Positions 43,076 to 52,377 of a stretch of DNA of 64,000 nt are shown here, piece after piece. The stretch lies in contig NZ_CP076413.1 of assembly GCF_021173085.1 (NCBI RefSeq), positions 1,302,001 to 1,366,000 of the forward strand. The letters run 5' to 3'. Made by a program: the position numbers and the translations under genes. Position 1 is the stretch's first letter. Each line of letters begins with the position of its first letter. This DNA comes from Ralstonia wenshanensis (lineage in GTDB: Bacteria; Pseudomonadota; Gammaproteobacteria; Burkholderiales; Burkholderiaceae). The notes under the pieces were generated by a model, which was not told the DNA's origin, made no database searches, and saw only the letters and a list, made by a program, of their open reading frames with translations.

Positions 43076-44239
43076 ATGCAAGTTTTCTGGTTCATCCCGA
43101 CGCACGGCGACAGCCGCTATCTCGGCACTGCCGAGGGCGCGCGCCAGGTCGATCACACCTATCTGCAGCAGGTGGCCGTGGCCGCCGATACGCTCGGCTA
43201 CGAGGGCGTGCTGATTCCCACCGGCCGCTCGTGCGAAGACCCGTGGATCGTGGCCGCGAGCCTGATTCCGGTGACGAAGCGTCTGCGCTTTCTGGTGGCG
43301 GTGCGCCCGGGGCTGATGGCGCCGACGCTGGCCGCGCGCATGGCCGCCACGTACGACCGTTTGTCGAATGGCCGCTTGCTGGTGAACCTCGTCACGGGTG
43401 GTGACCCGTCGGAGCTGGCCGGCGATGGCCTGTTCCTGGACCACGCGCAACGCTACGAAGCCTCGGAAGAATTCATCCGCATCTGGCGCGAAACACTGGC
43501 GGCAAGCCACGAAGGCGCTGCGTTGGATTACACCGGCAAGCACCTCAGCGTGAAGGGCGCGAAGGTGCTGTATCCGCCCGTGCAGCGGCCGCATCCGCCG
43601 GTGTATTTCGGTGGGTCGTCGGAGGCGGCGCACGAACTCGCAGCGGAGCAGGTCGACACATATCTCACCTGGGGCGAACCGCCTGCGGCCGTGGCCGAGA
43701 AGCTGGCCGACGTGCGGGCGCGCGCTGCCAAGCATGGCCGCACCGTGCGCTTCGGTATCCGCCTGCACGTGATCGTGCGCGAGACGGATGAAGAAGCCTG
43801 GGCGGCTGCAGACAAGCTCATCAGCAAGCTTGACGACGACACCGTGGCGCGCGCGCAGGAGGCGTTCCGCAAGATGGATTCGGCCGGCCAGCAACGCATG
43901 GCCGCGCTGCATGCCAACGGCGTCAAGCGCACGCGCGCCGATCTGGAGATCAGCCCGAACCTGTGGGCCGGCGTGGGTCTGGTGCGCGGTGGTGCCGGCA
44001 CGGCGCTGGTGGGCGATCCGCAAACCGTGGCCGCGCGCATGAAGGAATACGCCGAGCTGGGCATCGATACGTTCGTGCTGTCCGGTTATCCGCATCTGGA
44101 AGAGGCCTACCGCTTTGCCGAACTGGTGTTCCCGCTGTTGCCGCGCTCGGTGCGCGACAAGCTGCCGGGCAACGTGCTGAACGGCCCGTTTGGCGAAGTG
44201 ATTGCCACGGGCATCGTGCCGCGCGTGGCGGCAAGCTGA
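43076..44239 (+). CDS. ssuD: FMNH2-dependent alkanesulfonate monooxygenase
   Basis: SsuD cleaves alkanesulfonates to aldehyde and sulfite with FMNH2 from SsuE. The 387-residue luciferase-like TIM-barrel protein has [54 protein letters not shown] and [18 protein letters not shown], with catalytic-region Cys and His as in E. coli SsuD. AAGGAG precedes the ATG. It is followed by the permease and ATPase genes. Confidence 0.97.
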   Translation: MQVFWFIPTHGDSRYLGTAEGARQVDHTYLQQVAVAADTLGYEGVLIPTGRSCEDPWIVAASLIPVTKRLRFLVAVRPGLMAPTLAARMAATYDRLSNGRLLVNLVTGGDPSELAGDGLFLDHAQRYEASEEFIRIWRETLAASHEGAALDYTGKHLSVKGAKVLYPPVQRPHPPVYFGGSSEAAHELAAEQVDTYLTWGEPPAAVAEKLADVRARAAKHGRTVRFGIRLHVIVRETDEEAWAAADKLISKLDDDTVARAQEAFRKMDSAGQQRMAALHANGVKRTRADLEISPNLWAGVGLVRGGAGTALVGDPQTVAARMKEYAELGIDTFVLSGYPHLEEAYRFAELVFPLLPRSVRDKLPGNVLNGPFGEVIATGIVPRVAAS

Positions 44240-44257
44240 GCCGGGAGGAGCGAGGCG

Positions 44258-45064
44258 ATGGCATCCCAATCAAAACCGAAGGCAAACACCTTCCTGCGTT
44301 CCGCCCAGCAACGACTGGCGCCGTGGATCGTGCCGCTTGTGCTGCTGGTGCTGTGGCAGGCATCGGCCCAATGGGGCTGGTTGTCGAACCGCATCCTGCC
44401 GGCACCGCTGGACGTGGCGAAATCCGCCGTCGCGCTGGCTCGCTCCGGCGAGCTGTGGACGCACGTGGCCGTGAGCACGTGGCGCGCGCTGCTGGGCTTT
44501 GCGATCGGTGGTTCGCTGGGGCTGGCGCTGGGCTTGCTGACCGGCACCTTCCGCACCGCCGAGACCCTGCTCGACACCACCCTGCAGATGGTCCGCAACA
44601 TCCCGGTGCTGGCGCTGATTCCGCTGGTGATCCTGTGGTTCGGCATTGACGAATCGGCCAAGCTGTTCCTGGTATCGCTGGGCGTGTTCTTCCCGATCTA
44701 CCTGAACACGTATCACGGCATCCGCTCGGTCGATCCGGCCCTGGTGGAAATGGCCCGCAGCTACGGCCTGTCGCGTGCGCAGTTGTATCGCGAGGTGATC
44801 CTGCCCGGTGCGCTGCCGCAGATCCTGGTGGGCGTGCGGTTTTCGCTCGGCCTGATGTGGGTGACGCTGATTGTGGCGGAGACGGTGTCTGCGCAGGCCG
44901 GCATCGGCTACATGACGATGAATGCGCGCGAGTTCCTGCAGACCGACGTGGTGCTGCTGGGCATCCTGCTGTACGCGCTGCTCGGCAAGCTGGCGGATTG
45001 GTTGTCGCGCGGTTTGGAACGTTACTGGCTGCGCTGGCACCCCGGTTATCAAGCCGCGGCCTGA
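44258..45064 (+). CDS. ssuC: Alkanesulfonate ABC transporter permease
   Basis: This inner-membrane permease of 268 residues has six hydrophobic segments and the EAA loop [20 protein letters not shown], with [18 protein letters not shown], typical of the taurine/sulfonate/nitrate family. GGGAGGAG lies before the ATG. It sits between ssuD and ssuB, 18 nt from each. Confidence 0.95.
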   Translation: MASQSKPKANTFLRSAQQRLAPWIVPLVLLVLWQASAQWGWLSNRILPAPLDVAKSAVALARSGELWTHVAVSTWRALLGFAIGGSLGLALGLLTGTFRTAETLLDTTLQMVRNIPVLALIPLVILWFGIDESAKLFLVSLGVFFPIYLNTYHGIRSVDPALVEMARSYGLSRAQLYREVILPGALPQILVGVRFSLGLMWVTLIVAETVSAQAGIGYMTMNAREFLQTDVVLLGILLYALLGKLADWLSRGLERYWLRWHPGYQAAA

Positions 45065-45083
45065 GGCTGAATTGGAGAGACGC

Positions 45084-45923
45084 ATGCAAAGCAACGCCAC
45101 AGAACACGCCGCGCTGGCCGGCACCGCCTTGCACATCGAGCACGTCGTCAAACGCTATGGCGACCGTGAAGTGCTGCACGGTATCGATCTGGACATCACT
45201 CCGGGCGAGTTTGTCGTCATCGTCGGGCGCAGCGGCTGCGGCAAGAGCACGCTGCTGCGGCTGATCGCCGGGCTGGAAGGCATTGACGATGGCCACCTGC
45301 GCCGCGACGGCGACGCCGAAGACGGCCTGCACGACGATGCCCGCGTGATGTTCCAGGATGCCCGCCTGCTGCCGTGGAAGAAGGTGCTCGACAACGTTGC
45401 GCTTGGGCTGCCGAAGACACAGCGTGCGCAAGCCGCTGAAGTGCTCGCGCAAGTGGGTCTGGCCGAGCGGGCAGGGGAATGGCCGGCGCGCCTGTCGGGC
45501 GGGCAGCGCCAGCGCGTGGCATTGGCGCGTGCGCTGGTGCATCGACCGCGCCTGCTGCTGCTGGACGAGCCGCTGGGCGCGCTCGACGCGCTGACCCGCA
45601 TCGACATGCAGAACCTCATCGAAGGCCTGTGGCAACGCCTGGGCTTTACGGCGGTGCTCGTCACGCACGATGTGGCCGAGGCGGTGGCGCTGGCCGACCG
45701 CGTGGTGCTGATCGAAGACGGCCGCATCGCGCTGGATGAGCGCATCGACCTGCCGCGTCCGCGCCATCGTGGTTCGCCCGCGTTTGCCCGGCTGGAAGAA
45801 GCGATCCTCAACCGCGTGATGCAGCGCAAGATCGATCCGAACGAAGTGACCGATGTGCGCTCGCACACGGCGTGGGCATCACCCTTTGACGTGTCTGCTA
45901 CCGCGGTGCGCTGGGCTGTGTAA
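45084..45923 (+). CDS. ssuB: Alkanesulfonate ABC transporter ATPase
   Basis: The 279-residue cytosolic ATPase carries Walker [17 protein letters not shown]-loop [14 protein letters not shown], signature [19 protein letters not shown], Walker [14 protein letters not shown] and switch His [24 protein letters not shown] is the form seen in SsuB/TauB. The ATG at 45084 follows GGAGAG. It is the last gene of the classic ssuEADCB set. Confidence 0.96.
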   Translation: MQSNATEHAALAGTALHIEHVVKRYGDREVLHGIDLDITPGEFVVIVGRSGCGKSTLLRLIAGLEGIDDGHLRRDGDAEDGLHDDARVMFQDARLLPWKKVLDNVALGLPKTQRAQAAEVLAQVGLAERAGEWPARLSGGQRQRVALARALVHRPRLLLLDEPLGALDALTRIDMQNLIEGLWQRLGFTAVLVTHDVAEAVALADRVVLIEDGRIALDERIDLPRPRHRGSPAFARLEEAILNRVMQRKIDPNEVTDVRSHTAWASPFDVSATAVRWAV

Positions 45924-45993
45924 GCCGTTGCAAACCTTTCTCCTGAAAACATTCATTGGCACGTAGTGCCGTTGTCACCTAAGAAGGAACATC

Positions 45994-46209
45994 ATGAGCA
46001 TCCAAGCGATTAACGTACGCAACCAGTTTCGCGGGCAGATCAAGGAGATCATCCGGGGCGACGTGCTCTCGGAGATCGACGTGGAGACCCCGGCCGGCAT
46101 CGTCACCTCGGTCATCACCACGCGCTCGGTCGACAACCTCGGCCTCAAGATCGGTAGCGAAGTGGTTGCGCTGGTGAAGGCGACTGAAGTCTCGATCGCC
46201 AAACTGTAA
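45994..46209 (+). CDS. Molbindin (TOBE/Mop domain) protein
   Basis: A 71-residue single Mop domain: INVRNQFRGQIKEIIRGDVL, VETPAGIVTSVITTRSVDNL and GSEVVALVKATEVSIAKL. Such proteins bind molybdate or other oxyanions as hexamers in the cytosol. Small Mop genes often sit in ssu clusters, and here it follows ssuB by 70 nt; the link to sulfur rather than molybdate is inferred from position only. Confidence 0.93.
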   Translation: MSIQAINVRNQFRGQIKEIIRGDVLSEIDVETPAGIVTSVITTRSVDNLGLKIGSEVVALVKATEVSIAKL

Positions 46210-46249
46210 GGACGGGGAGGAGACGGCGACCCAACAAGGAGCCTCACCC

Positions 46250-47134
46250 ATGAGCCTGATGCACGCCACCGCACTCGCACAATTTCTCGGCACGCTGCCC
46301 AGCGCCCCGACGCCGGACCGCCACTTGTGGCGCGACGCCGCCGGCCGCGTGCAGGGCCAGTTCTTCCACTGCGCGCTGACCAGCCTGTTTGAACCGGTCT
46401 GGCAGCTTGCCGCCGATGGCACGCTGGCGCTCGCCGGCCATGAAGCGCTGATGCGCACATGGACCCGCGACGGCGAACTGGGCCTGAACCCGTGGAAGGT
46501 GTTTTCGCTGGCGTCGGATGACGGCACGCTGGTCGAACTGGACCGCCTGTGCCGGCTGGTGCATACGCTCAACTATTTTTCGCGCACCGATGCGCGGCGG
46601 CTGGTCGTCAACGTGCATGGCCGGTTGCTGGCCGCGGTGGCGGCCGACCACGGCAAGGCGTTTCACCGCGCGGTGACGGCGCTGGGGCTGCATCCCGAGC
46701 AGTTCGTCATCCAGGTGCCGTCCACGGCCAATGACGATCTGGGGCTGCTGCTGTTCGTGGTGGACAACTACCGGCGCAATGGTTTTGCCGTGGCCGTGCA
46801 GGCATCGGACCCGGCGGAAGCGGGCGCGCTGCTCGTGCATGCCAGGCCGGCTTATCTGAAGCTCGATGCGCGGCGTGATTGGCGTACGCGTAACGTGGTG
46901 TCGCTGGCCGATTCCGCGCGTGAGCTGGGCGTGACGCTGGCATTGCGGCGTTGCGAACGCCCGAGCGACCTGGAGCTGGCCCGTGCTGCAGGTATCACGT
47001 ATGTGCAGGGCAGCATCCTGCCCGGCGCGGAACCCGAGCCGGAGGCTGCACCCGCGCCCCTGGTGATACCCATGGCGCAGGCGCCGCTGGTGCAACAGCA
47101 GCAAAGCGCGGCCGGCCTTTCTCTGACGCAATGA
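46250..47134 (+). CDS. Degenerate EAL-domain protein in the sulfur cluster
   Basis: The 294-residue soluble protein aligns with cyclic di-GMP phosphodiesterase EAL domains: FEPVWQL, the EAL signature as GHEALMRTW, VNVHGRLLA, the lysine in YLKLD and the VQGSIL end. The catalytic Glu strand is changed (VIQVPST) and the DDFG motif is replaced by ASDPAE, so hydrolysis is unlikely. The last 35 residues are a Pro/Gln-rich tail. The start is the ATG at 46250. It may bind cyclic di-GMP or a protein partner as a regulator. Its position between the ssu and cysTWA genes is notable. Confidence 0.85.
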   Translation: MSLMHATALAQFLGTLPSAPTPDRHLWRDAAGRVQGQFFHCALTSLFEPVWQLAADGTLALAGHEALMRTWTRDGELGLNPWKVFSLASDDGTLVELDRLCRLVHTLNYFSRTDARRLVVNVHGRLLAAVAADHGKAFHRAVTALGLHPEQFVIQVPSTANDDLGLLLFVVDNYRRNGFAVAVQASDPAEAGALLVHARPAYLKLDARRDWRTRNVVSLADSARELGVTLALRRCERPSDLELARAAGITYVQGSILPGAEPEPEAAPAPLVIPMAQAPLVQQQQSAAGLSLTQ

Positions 47135-47141
47135 GCACGAC

Positions 47142-47816
47142 ATGGCACGCAGCGCACCCGCACCCGCATCGGACGCATCCGCCTGGCAGTGGCCGGCAGA
47201 CGCCGTCATCCTGACCGTTCCCGGCTTGCATGGCAGCGGCCCCGGCCACTGGCAGACGCGTTGGGAGCGGCGCTTCCCGGCGTGGCGTCGCGTAGAACAG
47301 AGCGACTGGGCGACGCCAGATCTGCCGCGCTGGTCTGCCCGTGTGGGCGAAGCGGTGCATGCGGCAGTCGCCGAGCGTCCGCCGACGCGCAGCCGGCGCC
47401 CGGTGATCCTGGTGGCGCATAGCTTTGGCTGCCTGGCGTCGTTGCACTGGGCGGTGCAGACCAAGGCGGCGGTGGCGGCGGTGCTGCTCGTCGCGCCGGC
47501 GGATCCGGACAAGTTTGGCGTGCGGGATCTGCTGCCCGGCCATACGCTGCCGTTTCCGGCCACGCTCGTCGCCAGCCGTAACGATCCGTGGATGCCGCAA
47601 GGCAGCGCCATCGACTGGGCCGCGAGGTGGGGCACGGAATTCGTCGACGCCGGCGAGGCCGGCCATATCAACGCCGACTCCAACCTCGGTGAATGGGACG
47701 CCGGCTTGGACTTGCTCGACCGCCTGATCGGCCGGGCAAGTGCACAGGACACCACCCGCGACGGCGCCGACTGGCAAGCGCAGTGGGATGTCTTACCCAG
47801 CACTCCTTATATCTAA
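47142..47816 (+). CDS. RBBP9/YdeN-type small alpha/beta hydrolase
   Basis: The 224-residue serine-hydrolase-fold protein shows TVPGLHGSGPGHWQTRWERR, the nucleophile in LVAHSFGCLASL (Ser), Asp in SRNDPWMP and His in GEAGHINADS. This is the RBBP9/YdeN family (often annotated as esterase). Its substrate is unknown. It starts 7 nt after the EAL gene and is probably co-transcribed with it. Confidence 0.9.
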   Translation: MARSAPAPASDASAWQWPADAVILTVPGLHGSGPGHWQTRWERRFPAWRRVEQSDWATPDLPRWSARVGEAVHAAVAERPPTRSRRPVILVAHSFGCLASLHWAVQTKAAVAAVLLVAPADPDKFGVRDLLPGHTLPFPATLVASRNDPWMPQGSAIDWAARWGTEFVDAGEAGHINADSNLGEWDAGLDLLDRLIGRASAQDTTRDGADWQAQWDVLPSTPYI

Positions 47817-47836
47817 AACGATGATGCACATGCGCA

Positions 47837-47862
47837 AATATTCGTTTTCGTCATAAGAACGG
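47837..47862 (+). promoter_or_regulatory. Possible CysB-type promoter region of cysTWA
   Basis: AATATTCGTTTTCGTCATAA followed by GAACGG (47837-47862) is AT-rich and resembles CysB-activated promoter regions, with a TTC/GAA inverted pair around a CATAAG-like -10. The assignment rests on similarity to known sulfur promoters only. Confidence 0.35.
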
Positions 47863-47890
47863 TCCGCCACAATCGGTTCATCTGCATATC

Positions 47891-47921
47891 GGCCGCAGTG
47901 TTTTGCTCTGCGGCCTTTTTT
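47891..47921 (+). terminator. Rho-independent terminator just before cysT (possible attenuator)
   Basis: GGCCGCAG (47891-47898) pairs with CTGCGGCC (47908-47915), followed by a run of six T. It lies only 13 nt before the cysT ATG, between the upstream promoter-like region and the sulfate transporter genes. Confidence 0.8.
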
Positions 47922-47933
47922 ATCGGTGCGCTG

Positions 47934-48848
47934 ATGAGCCTGTCTTCTGCGTTTTCTTTGTCCAGGCGGCCTAAGCCCGCCAATGTGCTGCCCGGCTTCG
48001 GGCTGGCGCTGGGCTTCTCGCTCCTGTATCTCGCGCTGATCGTCCTGATCCCGCTGTCGGCAACGGTCCTCAAGACGTTCACCATGACGTGGGATGCGTT
48101 CTGGACGACGGTCACCGCGCCGCGTGTGGTGGCGTCGTACAAGCTGACGTTCGGTGCCTCATTGATTGCCGCGGTGATCAACCTCGTGTTCGGGCTGATC
48201 GTGGCGTGGGTGCTGGTGCGCTATCGCTTTCCGGGCAAGCGGCTGATCGACGCGTTGGTGGACCTGCCGTTTGCGCTGCCGACTGCAGTGGCCGGCATCG
48301 CGTTGACTGCGTTGTACGCGCCGAATGGCTGGATCGGCTCGCGGCTGGAACCGCTAGGGCTGAAGGTCGCATTCACGCCGCTGGGGATCGTGGTGGCGCT
48401 GACGTTCATCGGCCTGCCGTTTGTTGTGCGCACGGTGCAGCCGGTGCTCGAAGACTTGGAGGCCGAACTTGAAGAGGCCGCAGCCAGCCTGGGCGCCACG
48501 CGCTGGCAGACCTTCACTCGCGTGATTCTGCCGACCTTGCTGCCTGCATTGCTGACGGGTTTTGCGCTGGCCTTTGCGCGTGCCACGGGCGAGTACGGCT
48601 CGGTCATCTTCATCGCCGGCAACATGCCGATGGTCTCCGAGATCACGCCGTTGATGATCTATTCCAAGCTGGAGCAGTTCGATTACGCGGGCGCCACGGC
48701 CATTGCCGTCGTCATGCTCGGCATCTCGTTCTCGCTGCTGCTGGTCATCAACCTGCTGCAAGCCTGGACGCGCCGCCGTGGCAATCGCAATGACGCCATC
48801 GAGCGTGCCCCAGAACCCCCGACCGCCCATGCGGCAGCAGGAGCCTGA
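47934..48848 (+). CDS. cysT: Sulfate/thiosulfate ABC transporter permease CysT
   Basis: Inner-membrane permease of 304 residues. [20 protein letters not shown] starts the first helix. [20 protein letters not shown] and the EAA loop [21 protein letters not shown] follow, with [12 protein letters not shown] as in the CysT/CysU family. The start is the ATG at 47934 after a terminator-like hairpin. It overlaps the cysW context (1 nt between its stop and the next ATG), forming cysTWA. Confidence 0.95.
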   Translation: MSLSSAFSLSRRPKPANVLPGFGLALGFSLLYLALIVLIPLSATVLKTFTMTWDAFWTTVTAPRVVASYKLTFGASLIAAVINLVFGLIVAWVLVRYRFPGKRLIDALVDLPFALPTAVAGIALTALYAPNGWIGSRLEPLGLKVAFTPLGIVVALTFIGLPFVVRTVQPVLEDLEAELEEAAASLGATRWQTFTRVILPTLLPALLTGFALAFARATGEYGSVIFIAGNMPMVSEITPLMIYSKLEQFDYAGATAIAVVMLGISFSLLLVINLLQAWTRRRGNRNDAIERAPEPPTAHAAAGA

Positions 48849-48849
48849 T

Positions 48850-49830
48850 ATGGCCGGTACTGTCTCCCGTCAACTCGGTCAGGCGCCCGCTGTGGGCCGC
48901 CGTGGCGCCACCGCAGAATCTGCGTGGGTGCGCGCAACGCTGATCCTCGTGTCATTCGTGTTCTTGGCGCTGTTCCTGTTTGTGCCGCTGGCGAGCGTGT
49001 TTGTCGAGGCGTTCAAGAAGGGCGTCGACGTGTATCTCGAAGCGCTCGTGGAGCCGGATGCGCTCTCGGCAATCGGCCTCACGCTCACGATTGCGGCGAT
49101 TGCCGTGCCCCTGAACGTGGTGTTTGGCGTGGCGGCGGCATGGGCGATCGCCAAGTTCGAGTTTCGCGGCAAGAACCTGCTGCTGACGTTGATCGACTTG
49201 CCGTTTTCGGTGTCGCCCGTCATTGCTGGGTTGATCTACGTGCTGCTGTTTGGCGCGCAGGGGTGGTTCGGGCCGTATCTGTCGGACCACGACTTCAAGG
49301 TCATCTTTGCGGTGCCCGGCATTGTGCTGGCGACGGTGTTTGTCACATTTCCGTTTGTGGCGCGCGAGCTGATTCCGCTCATGCAGGCGCAGGGCAGTGA
49401 AGAGGAAGAGGCCGCCATCGTGCTCGGCGCCTCGGGCTGGCAGACGTTCTTTCGCGTGACGCTGCCGAACATCAAGTGGGGCCTGCTGTACGGCGTGATC
49501 CTGTGCAACGCCCGAGCGATGGGCGAGTTCGGCGCGGTGTCGGTGGTGTCGGGCCACATTCGCGGGCTGACCAACACGATGCCGCTGCACGTGGAAATTC
49601 TCTACAACGAATACAACTTTGCGGCCGCGTTTGCCGTGGCGTCGCTGCTGACGTTGCTGGCGCTTGTCACGCTGGCGCTGAAGACGCTGGTCGAATGGCG
49701 CAGCCGTCGGGAGCTGGCTGATGCTGATGCCGGCGTGGGCGAAGGTCCTGGGCAGCGCGTGGCACAACAGGCATCCAATTCGAATTCGCACATCTCCGTG
49801 CAATCTCCGCTGGAAGGGAGCGCAGCATGA
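48850..49830 (+). CDS. cysW: Sulfate/thiosulfate ABC transporter permease CysW
   Basis: Second permease subunit, 326 residues. [20 protein letters not shown] begins the first helix, then [20 protein letters not shown]. The EAA loop is [21 protein letters not shown], followed by [20 protein letters not shown] roughly 45-residue polar C-terminal tail follows the last helix. The start is 1 nt after the cysT stop, and the end overlaps cysA by 4 nt. Confidence 0.96.
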   Translation: MAGTVSRQLGQAPAVGRRGATAESAWVRATLILVSFVFLALFLFVPLASVFVEAFKKGVDVYLEALVEPDALSAIGLTLTIAAIAVPLNVVFGVAAAWAIAKFEFRGKNLLLTLIDLPFSVSPVIAGLIYVLLFGAQGWFGPYLSDHDFKVIFAVPGIVLATVFVTFPFVARELIPLMQAQGSEEEEAAIVLGASGWQTFFRVTLPNIKWGLLYGVILCNARAMGEFGAVSVVSGHIRGLTNTMPLHVEILYNEYNFAAAFAVASLLTLLALVTLALKTLVEWRSRRELADADAGVGEGPGQRVAQQASNSNSHISVQSPLEGSAA

Positions 49831-50936
49831 GCATCCAGGTTCAACACATCACCAAGCGCTTTGGCAACTTCGTGGCCCTCAACGATGTCTCGCTCGACTT
49901 CAAGCAGGGCGAACTGACTGCGCTGCTGGGTCCGTCTGGCTGCGGCAAGACCACGCTGCTGCGCATCATCGCGGGGCTGGAGCATGCCGATTCGGGCAGC
50001 ATCCACCTGAACGGCGAAGACGCATCGGACCAGCATGTGCGCGAGCGCCAGGTCGGCTTCGTGTTCCAGCATTACGCGCTGTTCAAGCACATGACGGTGT
50101 TCGAGAACGTGGCCTTCGGCCTGCGTGTGAAACCGCGCGCGCAGCGGCCGGGCGAAGCGCAGATCCGCGCCAAGGTGAAGGAACTGCTGGAACTCGTGCA
50201 GCTGGATTGGCTGGCCGATCGTTACCCGCCACAGCTGTCAGGCGGACAGCGTCAGCGCATTGCCCTGGCGCGCGCGCTGGCGGTGGAGCCGCGCGTGCTG
50301 CTGCTCGACGAGCCTTTCGGCGCGCTCGACGCCAAGGTGCGCAAGGAACTGCGCCGCTGGCTGCGCCGCCTGCACGACGATCTGCATGTCACGAGCCTGT
50401 TCGTGACGCACGACCAGGAAGAGGCGCTGGAAGTGGCCGACAACGTGGTGCTGATGAACCGCGGCCAGGTGGAGCAGGTCGGCAGCCCTGATGCGGTCTA
50501 CAACACGCCGGCCACGCCGTTCGTCTACGGCTTCCTGGGCAACGTGAACCTGTTCCACGGCCGCCTGGAAGAAGGCGAGGGCGGCAGCGTGCTGCACGTG
50601 GGTGATTCGGCCATCGCCGTGCCGTCGGGCGGCGTGGATTCGTCGCGCGCCGATCAGGCGGTGGCCTTCGTGCGCCCGCACGAGATCGATCTGGAGCGCT
50701 ATGCGCCGGGCGCCGAGGGCATTCCCGTGACGCTGCGCCGCGTGCTGACGCTGGGCGCCATCGCGCAGCTGGAGCTGGAGCGCGAAGACACTGACGACAT
50801 CATTGAAGTCTCCCTGCCCATCGAGCGCTTCCGCGCCGAGGGCTTTCGCGAAGGCGAAACGCTCGTGGTGCGCCCGCGCGCGATCCGCGTGTTCGCGCAA
50901 GGCAATGCACGGCCCGTCGCGCAAGCCGCCGTGTAA
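49827..50936 (+). CDS. cysA: Sulfate/thiosulfate ABC transporter ATPase CysA
   Basis: The 369-residue ATPase carries Walker [15 protein letters not shown], signature [19 protein letters not shown], Walker [15 protein letters not shown] and switch [16 protein letters not shown]. The [20 protein letters not shown] linker and C-terminal regulatory TOBE-like domain identify CysA. It starts in the ATGA overlap with cysW. It is followed 42 nt later by the CysB-family regulator, probably on the same transcript. Confidence 0.97.
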   Translation: MSIQVQHITKRFGNFVALNDVSLDFKQGELTALLGPSGCGKTTLLRIIAGLEHADSGSIHLNGEDASDQHVRERQVGFVFQHYALFKHMTVFENVAFGLRVKPRAQRPGEAQIRAKVKELLELVQLDWLADRYPPQLSGGQRQRIALARALAVEPRVLLLDEPFGALDAKVRKELRRWLRRLHDDLHVTSLFVTHDQEEALEVADNVVLMNRGQVEQVGSPDAVYNTPATPFVYGFLGNVNLFHGRLEEGEGGSVLHVGDSAIAVPSGGVDSSRADQAVAFVRPHEIDLERYAPGAEGIPVTLRRVLTLGAIAQLELEREDTDDIIEVSLPIERFRAEGFREGETLVVRPRAIRVFAQGNARPVAQAAV

Positions 50937-50977
50937 CACGACGCTCCGACGACAACCCATACGAGAGGACACGAGCC

Positions 50978-51937
50978 ATGAACTTCCAGCAACTGCGTTC
51001 CATCCGCGAGGCGGTGCGCCGCCAGTTCAACCTGACCGAAGTCGCCAACGCGCTGTACACGTCGCAGCCCGGTGTGTCGCGGCAGATTCGCGAGCTGGAG
51101 GATGAGCTTGGCGTGGAGATTTTCGAGCGCTACGGCAAGCGGCTGACGGGCCTGACCGAGCCGGGCCGCGAGATCGTCCGCATTGTCGAGCGCCTGCTGC
51201 TCGAAGCCGAAAACCTGCGCCAGGCCGGCGAGGAATTCTCCGGCCGACAATCCGGCCGCCTGACCGTGGCGACCACGCACACGCAGGCCCGCTATGCGCT
51301 GCCCAAGGTGGTCCAGTCGTTCCGCAAGGAATACCCGCACGTCACGCTGGCGCTGCAGGAGGCATCGCCCTCGCACATCGTCGAGCTGCTGCTGACGGGG
51401 CAGGCCGATATCGGTATCGCCACCGAGGCCGTGGCCAACGAGCCGGGGCTGACGTCGTTCGAGGCGTACCGTTGGCGTCACGTGCTGGTGGTCAGCCCGG
51501 ACCATCCGCTGACGAAGAACCCGCTGCCCACGTTGGAAGACGTGGCGCAATACCCGCTCATCACGTACGACGCGGGTTTCACGGGCCGACGCAACATCGA
51601 CGCGGCATTTGCCGGCGCCGGCCTGCACCCCGAGATCGTGCTGACCGCCATGGACGCCGACGTGATCAAGACCTACGTGGCGCTGGATGTGGGTGTGGGC
51701 ATCATCGCGTCGATGGCGTATGACGGGCGCAAGGACGACAACCTCGTCTGCATCGGGGCAGATCACTTGTTCGAGCCGAACACCACGCGTGTCGCGGTGC
51801 GCCGCGGGGCGTATCTGCGGGGCTACGCGCACGACTTCATCGGCATGTTCGCGCCACACCTCTCCCGCGAGACAGTGGCGGAGGCAGTGGCTTCCACGGT
51901 GGTGGCGCAATCCGCGCGGGAGGCACTGGCGGCGTAA
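50978..51937 (+). CDS. CysB-family LysR transcriptional regulator
   Basis: The 319-residue regulator has an N-terminal winged HTH, LRSIREAVRRQFNLTEVANA then LYTSQPGVSRQIRELEDELG, and a CysB-type inducer-binding domain (TTHTQARYALPKVVQSFRKE, then LLLTGQADIGIATEAV). CysB and Cbl activate sulfate and sulfonate genes and sense N-acetylserine or adenosine phosphosulfate. Its place after cysA implies autoregulatory control of this sulfur cluster. CysB versus Cbl cannot be settled from sequence alone. Confidence 0.9.
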   Translation: MNFQQLRSIREAVRRQFNLTEVANALYTSQPGVSRQIRELEDELGVEIFERYGKRLTGLTEPGREIVRIVERLLLEAENLRQAGEEFSGRQSGRLTVATTHTQARYALPKVVQSFRKEYPHVTLALQEASPSHIVELLLTGQADIGIATEAVANEPGLTSFEAYRWRHVLVVSPDHPLTKNPLPTLEDVAQYPLITYDAGFTGRRNIDAAFAGAGLHPEIVLTAMDADVIKTYVALDVGVGIIASMAYDGRKDDNLVCIGADHLFEPNTTRVAVRRGAYLRGYAHDFIGMFAPHLSRETVAEAVASTVVAQSAREALAA

Positions 51938-52065
51938 TCGTCCCGCAGGCGGAGCCGGTTGCGCGCCGTTCATCCGCCCAATTGCACCATTCGTCGCATC
52001 GGCATGGCACCTGCCTGGGCGCCATTCCCATACTGCGGACATCTTCGGTTCCAACAGAGACCGCC

Positions 52066-52377
52066 ATGTCCGCCGTGCCTTACACCCCAATTTCGCCATC
52101 CGCTGAATCCGACGACGCGCTGTTGCGCCGCGCTCGCCACCGCGCCGGCGCTCGCCTGGGGTTCCGCATTCACCTGCTGTCGTTCCTGGCCGTGAACGCA
52201 GGGTTGGCGGCGATTGCGCTATCGCACGGGCAGTTCTGGTTTGTGTGGCCGCTGCTGGGCTGGGGGTTGGGCCTGGCTGCGCACGGCCTGAGCTTGGCCT
52301 GGAGCCAGGGCAACGGCTACCAGCGCATGGTCGATCAGGAACTCGCCCGTCTGCGCGAGCAGGCCGGCCGCCGTTAA
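52066..52377 (+). CDS. 2TM-domain membrane protein upstream of the sensor kinase
   Basis: A 103-residue protein with a charged N-terminus (ESDDALLRRARHRAGARLGF), two closely spaced helices at about residues 35-75 and VWPLLGWGLGLAAHGLSLAW. It matches the '2TM domain' family often fused to or beside LytS-type histidine kinases. It ends in TAATG, overlapping the possible kinase start, so the two are translationally coupled. It may form part of the sensor. Confidence 0.88.
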   Translation: MSAVPYTPISPSAESDDALLRRARHRAGARLGFRIHLLSFLAVNAGLAAIALSHGQFWFVWPLLGWGLGLAAHGLSLAWSQGNGYQRMVDQELARLREQAGRR

